This document shows positions 27,675-36,700 of a stretch of 64,000 bases of DNA, one piece after another; positions within the stretch are counted from its first letter, which is position 1; each line of letters starts with the position of its first letter. The notes under the pieces are model-generated. The model saw only the letters and a list, made by a program, of their open reading frames with translations, was not told where the DNA came from and ran no database searches. Source of the stretch: Chloroflexota bacterium. Its GTDB lineage: Bacteria; Chloroflexota; Anaerolineae; Anaerolineales; Villigracilaceae. Location of the stretch: positions 1 to 64,000 of the forward strand of contig JACRMH010000062.1 of the NCBI GenBank assembly GCA_016219545.1. The letters are read 5' to 3'. The position numbers were made by a program, and so were the translations under genes.

Positions 27675-30515
27675 ATGAATAACCCGCCCAATCAGCCCAT
27701 GCAACAGGAAGAGCGTCGCCGCAAAAACGTACTAACGATCAGTTTGATCGCCGGAATATTATTTACGATCATTGCGGCCGTCTCCGGTTATGTTGGATAT
27801 TCCCAGAATGGAGTCAAAGGTCTCTATGGTTTTGGGGTTACCAGCGCAGTTGCGATCTCAGCATTTATCAGTGTATACCAATGTCGTCGTAACCGACCCT
27901 CGCTTGGAATTGCGATCCTGATCGGGACCATTTATGCGGTGGGACTTTCGATCCCATTCATCGTGCATGGACAAGGACTTGCCCTCGGAATCATGGTCGC
28001 CATTGTTGTGGCGGGGATCTCATCCTCAACACTGCCGTCTGATCTATCAATACGTGCGATTGTCGGCGGTGCCATTGTCGCAGTGATAATCACAGTCACA
28101 GACCTATATTTGCCAGACCTTGGATTACCCACCGATCCTGTCGCAACAAACTGGATTGCCGCTGTCACATCGGTCATTTACATTTTCTTTATCCTAAGCC
28201 GGTTCAATTCCTACAGTCTTCGGACAAAGATCATTATTGCCTTCATTCTGGTGACCGTCATTCCCCTGATCGCAACAGGATACTACAACACCGTATCTTC
28301 AACCCAATCGCTCCAGGAGCAAAATAAAGCCCAATTAGCTACTCTCGCCAAAACCACAGCCAGCACTGTGGATAAATTCATCACCAACCAACTCGATAAC
28401 ATCCACTCGGATTCAAAACAATTGCCCCTGGTTTCCTACCTGAATTCACCCGTACAATCCCGCATCAGCAGTGCGGAAGAGGGAAATGCCCGTCAGGTTC
28501 TGAATTCCATAACACGCAAGAATCCGATCTTCATCCACTCCATCGCATTATTGGACAAAAACGGAGTGGACATCCTTGACACGAACGAGAGTCATAAAGG
28601 ACAAAAAGAAGGGATTCAGGATTACTTCAAAGTTCCCTTTCAAAGCAAACTGCCATTTGCGTCGAATATTATTTTCCAGGATGACGGCGCATACTTGTTT
28701 TTCAGCTCGCCCATCATTGACCGAAGCGGAGACACCGTGGGCGTTTTGCGGATTGCCTATGACGCCAAGATCATCCAATCCATCGTCCGCTCCATAGACA
28801 CCGGCTATGCGGATACGATCATCCTGTTGGTGGATAAAAATACATATATACGAGTCGGCTATACCGGCGACCGTGATGAATTATTGAAATCTTTCAAAAA
28901 TTTTAACGACCTTGAGTTTAGCGTTATGCAGTTGGAAAACCGCCTGCCTTTGGGTGCAAGGGAAAACGCACTGGCTGACGTGAACGATGGGCTGGTTGCC
29001 GGCTTGGATAATATACAACGAACGCCTTTCTTTGAAGCCTACTCCGATTCACTGGGTTCGAATGCCATCAATACCGGCATCTTTCTCCAAACCCAGCCGT
29101 GGATCGCCACGATCCGCCAATCCACACAAATATATATGGAACCCATTAACAACCAATACAGAACAAATATTTTGCTCTCACTTGGGTTGATCGTTTTTAG
29201 CATTGCGGCAGGCTTTTTGGCATCGCAGATCCTTACCTCGCCGCTCATATCGCTTGCCGATGTAGCTGAAAAAATTACAGCGGGAGATTTCAGCGCCCGC
29301 GCAAAAACCACAACCGAGGATGAGATCGGCATCCTTTCGGTTTCCTTCAACCGCATGACGGATGAATTAAGTCAGACCGTAAACAGCCTTGAAGCACGCG
29401 TGTCGGAACGCACAATAGATCTTGAAAACGCTCAAAAGCAAGCCGAGCAGCGAGCCGAAAAACTTCAAGCCATTGGTGAAATTTCAAGGATCATCGCCAG
29501 CGAACAAAGTCTTGAAACCCTGCTCCCGCTGATCACCCGTCTCGTCAGCGAGCGGTTTGGCTACTATCACACCGGCATCTTTTTGATCAATGAAACAAAG
29601 CAATTTGCGGTGCTGCAAGCGGCCAGCAGCGCAGGCGGAAAAAACATGCTGGCACGCGGGCATAGACTCGAAGTCGGCGCAAGCGGCATCGTCGGTTACG
29701 TCGCCAAATACGGAACCCCGCGCATCTCTCTTGACGTTGGGACGGATGCTGTTTACTTCAACAATCCCGACCTTCCAAACACCCGCTCTGAAATGGCCTT
29801 ACCGCTGACGGTCCGCGACCAGATCGTGGGCATATTGGACGTGCAAAGCGAACAGCCCGGTGCATTCACGGAAAACGACGCCAGCACCCTAAACATCCTT
29901 GCAGACCAGATCGCCATCGCGCTGGACAACGCGCGTCTATTCTCCCAAACGCAAGCAGCCTTGAATGAAGCTCAGGCGCTTTATCAACGCAATATTAGCG
30001 AAAGCTGGCAATCCTTCAGCGCTGAGGAAGAAACACTTGGCTATCATCAAAGCATGGTCGGAGGCAGGAAATTAACCACCCCTGTCCAAACAGATGAGAT
30101 CACTCAAACCATGAATCGCGGTATCACTTCGATCTTTAATTCAGACGGCAGCAACAGGGAGCCATCCATCGTTGTCCCCATTAAACTGCGCGGACAAACG
30201 ATCGGCGCAATGAATATCAAGGCCCCTGCCAAAGACCGCCAATGGACCAGCGATGAGATCAACCTCGTTGAAGCGATCTCGGAACGCCTCTCGCTCGCGC
30301 TTGAAAATGCGCGCCTCATTCAGGAATCACAACGTCAGGTGGTCAAGGAACAGACGATCAGCGAAGTCACCGGCAAGATCGGCGCATCCATCAATATGAA
30401 GAACGTTCTACAAACAGCAGTGGAAGAATTGGGAAAGATCATGCCCGGCTCGGAAATCATGATCAAATTCCAAAGTGGGAACGCAGACAAAAGTGATAAT
30501 AAAGGAACTTATTAA
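27675..30515 (+). CDS. MASE-like plus dCache-HAMP-GAF receptor without transmitter (array receptor 9)
   Basis: 946 residues, with a double sensor. An N-terminal bundle of about five or six TM helices (14-172) is followed by TM (184-205), an extracytoplasmic dCache (208-492), TM (492-514), HAMP (515-575), coiled coil, GAF (600-765; DVGTDAVYFNNPDLPNTRSE), half-GAF (about 825-885) and the shared tail (ASINMKNVLQTAVEELGKIM). It looks like the fusion of a multi-TM receptor with a dCache receptor such as that at 21180. It follows directly after the solute-binding lipoprotein, so its large outer part is a candidate partner. No transmitter. The stop overlaps the next ATG by one base (TAATG). Confidence 0.87.
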   Translation: MNNPPNQPMQQEERRRKNVLTISLIAGILFTIIAAVSGYVGYSQNGVKGLYGFGVTSAVAISAFISVYQCRRNRPSLGIAILIGTIYAVGLSIPFIVHGQGLALGIMVAIVVAGISSSTLPSDLSIRAIVGGAIVAVIITVTDLYLPDLGLPTDPVATNWIAAVTSVIYIFFILSRFNSYSLRTKIIIAFILVTVIPLIATGYYNTVSSTQSLQEQNKAQLATLAKTTASTVDKFITNQLDNIHSDSKQLPLVSYLNSPVQSRISSAEEGNARQVLNSITRKNPIFIHSIALLDKNGVDILDTNESHKGQKEGIQDYFKVPFQSKLPFASNIIFQDDGAYLFFSSPIIDRSGDTVGVLRIAYDAKIIQSIVRSIDTGYADTIILLVDKNTYIRVGYTGDRDELLKSFKNFNDLEFSVMQLENRLPLGARENALADVNDGLVAGLDNIQRTPFFEAYSDSLGSNAINTGIFLQTQPWIATIRQSTQIYMEPINNQYRTNILLSLGLIVFSIAAGFLASQILTSPLISLADVAEKITAGDFSARAKTTTEDEIGILSVSFNRMTDELSQTVNSLEARVSERTIDLENAQKQAEQRAEKLQAIGEISRIIASEQSLETLLPLITRLVSERFGYYHTGIFLINETKQFAVLQAASSAGGKNMLARGHRLEVGASGIVGYVAKYGTPRISLDVGTDAVYFNNPDLPNTRSEMALPLTVRDQIVGILDVQSEQPGAFTENDASTLNILADQIAIALDNARLFSQTQAALNEAQALYQRNISESWQSFSAEEETLGYHQSMVGGRKLTTPVQTDEITQTMNRGITSIFNSDGSNREPSIVVPIKLRGQTIGAMNIKAPAKDRQWTSDEINLVEAISERLSLALENARLIQESQRQVVKEQTISEVTGKIGASINMKNVLQTAVEELGKIMPGSEIMIKFQSGNADKSDNKGTY

Positions 30516-32992
30516 TGAAAAAGCCGCGTTTCTCACTTTTATCCGCCTTCAACAACATGCCGTTCAGGCGGTTCAAACTTCGCACCAAGTTAACTCTGGG
30601 CAGCATGTTGATCACGTTTATCGCCATCATCGGGATGGGATATTATGTTTATTATCGCAATCAGGAATCGAATAAATTCCTGACAACCCAGCTTGAGGCC
30701 AACGTTCGTAAAAAGGCGGAAGATAACCTATCTACGCTCAGCAAGGAACAATCCACCTTGCTGAATAACTTTTTCGTGTCTGCGAGAGACAGCGTTTCCA
30801 CATTGGGGACGATAGAAAGCCGGATGCTATCCAATGAATCTATCCTAAACAGCGGGGCCTATTGGGATGCATCCACAATGCTTTCCCGCCTGCCTTCTGG
30901 AAGCTGGGATAACCCAAACACAGAGGTTTCATCAATTTTTATACCTGCCAATATTGATCTTAGCCCTGAACTCGCGTCAAAATTAAATGTCCTCAAACAA
31001 ACCGAACTGATCATCCCGTCCACACTTGAAAACAACTCCGACATCATCGCCATCTACTTTGGCGGGACATCGGGAGAAACGGTCTATTTCCCAAATATTG
31101 ACCTTGCTGCAATCGTCCCGCCCGATTTTGACGTGACCGGACGTCCCTGGTTTGTGGAAGCGGCCCCTGACAATAATCCGCTTGGGAAAGTGGTTTGGGC
31201 GGCCCCCTATCAGGATGCGGCACTCAACGGACTCGTCATCACTGCCAGCGTGCCTGTATTTGATGCAAGCAAAAAACTTCTGGGCGTTTCCGCAATGGAT
31301 ATTCAGCTTAATAGGATCACAAAGCTGGTATCCAATATCCACGTTGGCAAGACCGGATATGCTTTTCTCATTGACAAGGACCTGCGCCTGATCGCACTGC
31401 CTCAATCCGGTTATATGGATTTTGGCGTGACAGCAGATACCCTGCCTCTGGGCGAGGTTTTGGATCAAACCAAACTGACCAGAATGTCACCTGAATTTTT
31501 CAAAGTGTTACAGGAAACCGCACTGGGCAGTAATGTAAAGTTCGTGAGGATCAACGGAGTTGAAAGGTTAATTGCCTATCAACAAATACCCGAAATAAAA
31601 TACAGCCTTGCCATCATCGTGCCTGCCAATGAGATGCTGGCTGAAGCCATTACCGTAAACGCGCAGGTTGCCCTGGAAACAAGGAATACGATCACCTTTA
31701 GCATTCTTTTAGTCCTTGTGATTCTGACTCTCGCCTCCCTTGCGAATTTTGGGATCGGGAATCGGTTAACAGCCCCGCTGAAAGATCTAACCAGCGTTGC
31801 GAACGAGATCATCGCAGGCAACTTTGAAGCCAAAGCGGAAATCCAGGAACAGGACGAGATCGGTACTCTTGCAGAAACACTGAATGCAATGACTTCTACG
31901 ATCAGCGGCATGATCCAATCCCTCGAACATCGCGTGGACGAGCGCACCTCGGACCTTCAGAACGAGTTGGAAAAAGGGGAACATCGCGTCAGACAATTTG
32001 AGGCGATCACAAAAGTCTCCCGCGCGATCAATGCCGCAAAAAATCTCCAGGAATTATTACCGCAGATATCCGAAGTGGTCAGCGAACAATTCGGCTTTTA
32101 TCACGTTGGCATCTTCCTTAATGATGCCAGTAATCAATACGCAACCCTGAGCGCAGCCAACAGCCCCGGCGGAAAGATCATGCTCAAGCGCGGACATCAA
32201 CTCAAGATCGGCGAACAAGGTATCGTGGGTAATGTAACCGGCACGGGCAATCCGCGCATCGCTCTCGACGTAGGCGAAGATGTCACTTACTTCAACAACC
32301 CCGACCTGCCTGAAACACACTCTGAAATGGCGCTGCCTCTCAAGATTTCAGGACAAGTGATCGGAGCGCTGGATGTGCAAAGCACAATCCCCAACGCATT
32401 CTCGAATGAAGATGTGGAAGCGCTCTTGACCCTTGCAGATCAGGTAAGCCTCGCCATTCAAAATGCCCGTCTCTTTGATCAGACTCAAAAGGCTTTATTG
32501 GAAGCGGAAGCCATCTCCCGCCAACAATCCCGCATCTCATGGGAACGCCTGCCGCAGGAATTAAAACTGACAGGTTATCGTTACACGGCCAGCGGCTCGA
32601 TTCTGCTGAACGAATCCGAGACCCTGGAAAAACTTGATAAGAAGAACGACAAGCGGCATGAAATTTCAGTACCCATTGTTTTGCGCGGCGAGACCATTGG
32701 CGCATTATCGGTGCAGGTTCCGAGGAGCGAGCATGTCAGCAGAGACCAAATGGATTTGATCAAGGCCGTTGCCGAACGTGTCGCTTTATCCGCTGAAAAT
32801 GCACGCCTGTTTGAAGAGACTACCACCCGCGCCGCCCGTGAAAGCATCGTATCGGATATCACCAACAAGATCCGCAGTTCAAACGACCCGCAGGAAATGA
32901 TGCAGACCGCCATGGCAGAATTGCAGCGTGTTCTGGGTGCTACGCGGGTCGAGATCGTTCCGCAAAAAAATGCGCCGTCCCCTGATAAGTAG
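30515..32992 (+). CDS. dCache-HAMP-GAF receptor with amino-acid-type binding motif, no transmitter (array receptor 10)
   Basis: 825 residues. TM1 (25-45), dCache (48-385), TM2 (390-413), HAMP (413-472), GAF (495-655; DVGEDVTYFNNPDLPETHSE), half-GAF (about 700-765) and the shared tail (SSNDPQEMMQTAMAELQRVL). The membrane-distal Cache module shows Arg210-x-Trp212-Phe213, then Tyr232-x-Asp234 and Asp262 in SAMDIQL. This closely follows the published dCache amino-acid motif (Y-R-W-Y-Y-D-D), with Phe in place of the first Tyr and a four-residue longer gap between the Arg and Tyr-x-Asp. An amino acid or related amine is therefore the best guess for ligand. No transmitter. The ParA gene starts 17 nt later. 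Confidence 0.88.
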   Translation: MKKPRFSLLSAFNNMPFRRFKLRTKLTLGSMLITFIAIIGMGYYVYYRNQESNKFLTTQLEANVRKKAEDNLSTLSKEQSTLLNNFFVSARDSVSTLGTIESRMLSNESILNSGAYWDASTMLSRLPSGSWDNPNTEVSSIFIPANIDLSPELASKLNVLKQTELIIPSTLENNSDIIAIYFGGTSGETVYFPNIDLAAIVPPDFDVTGRPWFVEAAPDNNPLGKVVWAAPYQDAALNGLVITASVPVFDASKKLLGVSAMDIQLNRITKLVSNIHVGKTGYAFLIDKDLRLIALPQSGYMDFGVTADTLPLGEVLDQTKLTRMSPEFFKVLQETALGSNVKFVRINGVERLIAYQQIPEIKYSLAIIVPANEMLAEAITVNAQVALETRNTITFSILLVLVILTLASLANFGIGNRLTAPLKDLTSVANEIIAGNFEAKAEIQEQDEIGTLAETLNAMTSTISGMIQSLEHRVDERTSDLQNELEKGEHRVRQFEAITKVSRAINAAKNLQELLPQISEVVSEQFGFYHVGIFLNDASNQYATLSAANSPGGKIMLKRGHQLKIGEQGIVGNVTGTGNPRIALDVGEDVTYFNNPDLPETHSEMALPLKISGQVIGALDVQSTIPNAFSNEDVEALLTLADQVSLAIQNARLFDQTQKALLEAEAISRQQSRISWERLPQELKLTGYRYTASGSILLNESETLEKLDKKNDKRHEISVPIVLRGETIGALSVQVPRSEHVSRDQMDLIKAVAERVALSAENARLFEETTTRAARESIVSDITNKIRSSNDPQEMMQTAMAELQRVLGATRVEIVPQKNAPSPDK

Positions 32993-33009
32993 ATCAAAAT
33001 AGGATAACC

Positions 33010-33795
33010 ATGACAACAACAATTGCCGTATCAAATGAAAAAGGTGGCGTGGCAAAAACCACCACCACACTTTCCCTTGGCGCTGCCCTTGCAGAACTTG
33101 GACAGAATGTTTTGTTGATCGACCTAGACGCGCAAGCCAACTTGACTTTGGCGCTGGGGTTTGAGCCGGGTGAAGCCAGGCAAACCTCCAGCGACATTAT
33201 GCTCGATAACGTTTCCATACAAAGCGTCCGCCGCAAAACGGATTTTGATAAACTCGATCTGGTCCCATCCAATTCGCGCATAGAGTCATCCGAGCAATTC
33301 CTGCCGATGCGCACCAGCCACACCACCATTTTGCAGCGCGCCATTGCAAGCGCCAATTTACCCTATGACTATATTCTTTTGGATTGCCCGCCGGTACTTG
33401 GCGCCATCACAAAGAACGCGCTGGCCGCGGCCGACCTTTTACTCATCCCCACACAGGCCGAATATTTTTCCGCCTACGCCTTGCGCAACATGATGACCCT
33501 CATCCGCCGTATCCGCGAGGAGGATAACCCCAGCCTTGCGTACCGCATCCTGGTCACCATGTTGGATAAAAGAAACCGCACGCACCGAAATATCTTGGAG
33601 CAGCTCCGCACCACATTCGGCGAAGGCGTCTTCAACACCGTCATAGAAGTGGATACAAAATTGCGCGAAAGCCCCATTGCCGGAATGCCCATCACAAGTT
33701 ACAAAACCGGCGCGCGAAGTTCAATGCAATACCGCGTCCTCGCCCAGGAGTTAATGGAATATGCCCAAAAAACCCAAAATAGACAAGCGGCTTGA
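33010..33795 (+). CDS. ParA/Soj-family ATPase
   Basis: 261 residues, full-length small ParA. The deviant Walker A motif KGGVAKTTTT (about 11-20) with the signature Lys, the switch region LLIDLDAQAN (35-44) and the Walker B-like DYILLDCPPVLGA are intact. These ATPases form ATP-dependent dimers that bind DNA non-specifically and position plasmids, chromosomes or protein assemblies. No parB or parS-like neighbour is present. Instead it lies inside a receptor operon and overlaps the kinase gene by 35 nt, as orphan ParAs that position chemoreceptor clusters (ParC, PpfA) lie among chemotaxis genes. Positioning of the receptor-kinase array is an inference. Confidence 0.9.
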   Translation: MTTTIAVSNEKGGVAKTTTTLSLGAALAELGQNVLLIDLDAQANLTLALGFEPGEARQTSSDIMLDNVSIQSVRRKTDFDKLDLVPSNSRIESSEQFLPMRTSHTTILQRAIASANLPYDYILLDCPPVLGAITKNALAAADLLLIPTQAEYFSAYALRNMMTLIRRIREEDNPSLAYRILVTMLDKRNRTHRNILEQLRTTFGEGVFNTVIEVDTKLRESPIAGMPITSYKTGARSSMQYRVLAQELMEYAQKTQNRQAA

Positions 33796-36700
33796 CAAGC
33801 TCTTCCAGGACATCCGTCCCGAAGAGAATGTTGCCAAAACCAAGCGCATTCCAAAGGGCGATAAAGAAGCGGCGCGTCCGGCTGACCCGAAACCTGTCCG
33901 GCAAAATCCCGAACAGTCCACTCCCGTCAAAGTGGCAAAGCGTCAGACAGCCGCCCTGCCTCCCCTGGAAACTGCCCTCCTGCAACAGGATAATTCAGGT
34001 AATACATCCTATTCTGTAACCATACCCACAGGGTTCAGCGAATGGTCCACCCTGCGCGTTGTGGATGAAGGCCGGGAACATCACTGGACACCCGATGAGC
34101 AACTGTTGGTGAAGCAAGTATCCGACCAATTATCTCTGGCGTTGGAAAATGCGCGCCTCTTTCAGGAAACCCAAAAACGCGCCGAGGAATTGAACACATT
34201 GAACGAAATGGCCCTGGCGCTCTCCAGCGAAACAGACAACGCACAGATCGCCGAGATCACTTATAAATATGCCAGCAGACTCATTGATACGAATAATTAT
34301 TTTATTGCGCTTTATGACCAGAGTTCAAGTGAAATCCATTTCCCACTGATCATCAATGACCGTGTGCGCATTCAGGCTCCAATTCGCAAACTTGGCAGCG
34401 GATTGAGTGATTATGTGATCCGTACCAAAGAAACTCTTTACCTGCCTGATAGAGTTTTGGATCGTATGCAGGAAATGGGTTTTGAATTCATACCTTTAGG
34501 TGACAATAAACCCGCCCTCAGCTGGCTGGGCGTTCCGCTGCTTGTCGGCAATCGCGCCATTGGTGTGATCGTCGTACAAAGTGTGGAAAAAGAGAACCTG
34601 TATTCCGAAAGAGACCGCGATGTGCTTTTATCCATTGCCGGTCAGGTAGCTACTGCTCTTGAAAATGCGCGCCTGTTCCAGGAAACGAAAGAACGCGCCA
34701 ATGACCTGGCCTTGATCAACCGCGTTGTCGGCACATTGACAGTCGCCACCAATTTGGAGGCAGCTCTCGATGTTGTGATTCGAGAGATCGTGGAGGACTT
34801 CCCGGTTTCGCGCGGGGCGGTCGCGTTATTGGATGAAGATAAGCAGGGCTTCACCGTCATTGCCGACCATTCCAAAATGACGGATGCCTTCAGCGCCGTG
34901 GGACTCAAGATCCCGCTGGAAGGGAATATCCTCACGCAAACCATAATATCCACACGCAAGCCATATATTGTGGAAGATGCCTCCAACAACACCGCGAACC
35001 CGCCAGTTGTTCGGGATGAATTCCGCCGTATTGGGATCAACTACACGGCCATTTTCCCCATCACCGATAACGATGAAGTGATCGGCACGCTCGGTGTGGA
35101 TATTTTGGAAAAAAATGCGACCCTCAATCAAAATCAAATCGCATTGTTGGAAGCAACGCTCTCTCCAATTTCAACAGCGATCGGACGTTTACGCGCCGAG
35201 GAAGCGTTAAAGCTCTCCGAAACGAACTTACGCACCCTGTTCTCATCCATGGAGGATGTGGTTCTTGTCATAGATAAAGATACGCGATATGTAAGCATCG
35301 CGCCGACCAATCCCTCGCGCCTGTTTCGACCGTCAGAAGAACTGCTTGGCAAGCGCATGGATGAGATCATGCCTGCGGAAATCTCCGATCCATTCAAAGT
35401 AGCGATCAACCATACGCTCACTACCGGAGAGACATCGCAGATCGAATATGAACTTCCCATCGGCACTGAAAACTATTGGTTCCTTGCAAACATCTCCAAA
35501 CTGACCGAGGACACCGTCTTTTGGGTGGCGAGGGATATTACCGAACGTAAAAAATCCGAAGAGGAAGTTACAAGGTTTAAGATGGGTATCGAAACTTCCG
35601 GCGACGCTGTCTTCATGACAGACATCAACGGAAAAATCGTATTCGCAAATTCGGCGTTTGAAACGGTCTATGGGTATAAACCGGAAGAAGCGATCGGAAA
35701 TACTCCACGCATCATAAAATCCGGGTTGATCCCGCAGGAGCAATACCAGTATTTCTGGGGGACACTATTATCCAAGCAAACTGTTACCGGAGAGCTGATC
35801 AACCGGCACAAAGACGGCCGGCTGGTTAATATCGCTGGTACGAACAGCCCGATTTTGGATAGAAAAGGTAACGTGCTCGGGTTCCTCGCGGTCCATCACG
35901 ATATCACCGATCGCAAAAAGGCGGAGGAGGAATTACAAAAGCGCAACACCTATTTATCCGTTTCCGCAGAGATCGGACGCCTCGTAACCTCCACGCTGGA
36001 TTTGAACACGATCTTCAGCCGAACGGTCAACCTGGTTAATGAAAAATTCGGGTTTTACCATGCCGCGATCTTCACGGTTGAAGAGACGCGCTTCAACGCC
36101 ATCTTGCGCGAGGCTACCGGCGAAGCGGGCGCGGAGATGAAGAGGAGCAATTACTCCCTCCAAGTCAACTCGAAATCGATCGTGGGCAAAGTGACCATTG
36201 ACGGTCAACCGGTTGTAGTGAACGATGTTACCGACGACCCGCTGCACAAATTCAATCCCCTGCTCCCTGAAACCCAGGCCGAGGCCGCCATCCCATTAAG
36301 GATCGGAACCCGCGTGATCGGCGCGCTGGACGTTCAAGCAAAAACAACCAATGCATTTTCACAGGATGAGATCGCGGTTCTACAAACCCTTGCCGACCAG
36401 GTGGCGGTCGCCATTGACAATGCGCGTTCCTTCGAGCTTTCCCAACAAGCTGTGATGGAAATGCGCGAGATCGACCGTTTGAAGAACCAGTTCCTTGCCA
36501 ATATGAGCCACGAATTACGCACACCGCTTAATTCGATCATCGGCTTTTCCCGCGTCATCATCAAGGGGATTGACGGTCCGGTCACTGAGTTACAACAACA
36601 GGACCTGACGGCCATCTATAATTCAGGTCAACACCTGCTGGGTCTTATCAATGACATTCTCGACAGCGCCAAGATCGATGCCGGCAAGATGGAACTCGCT

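Noticed and set aside
18000..33000. CRISPR-like repetition suggested by the recurring TTCAACAATCCCGACC blocks
   Set aside because: The blocks are thousands of bases apart, in frame, and encode a conserved protein signature; they are paralogous coding sequence.
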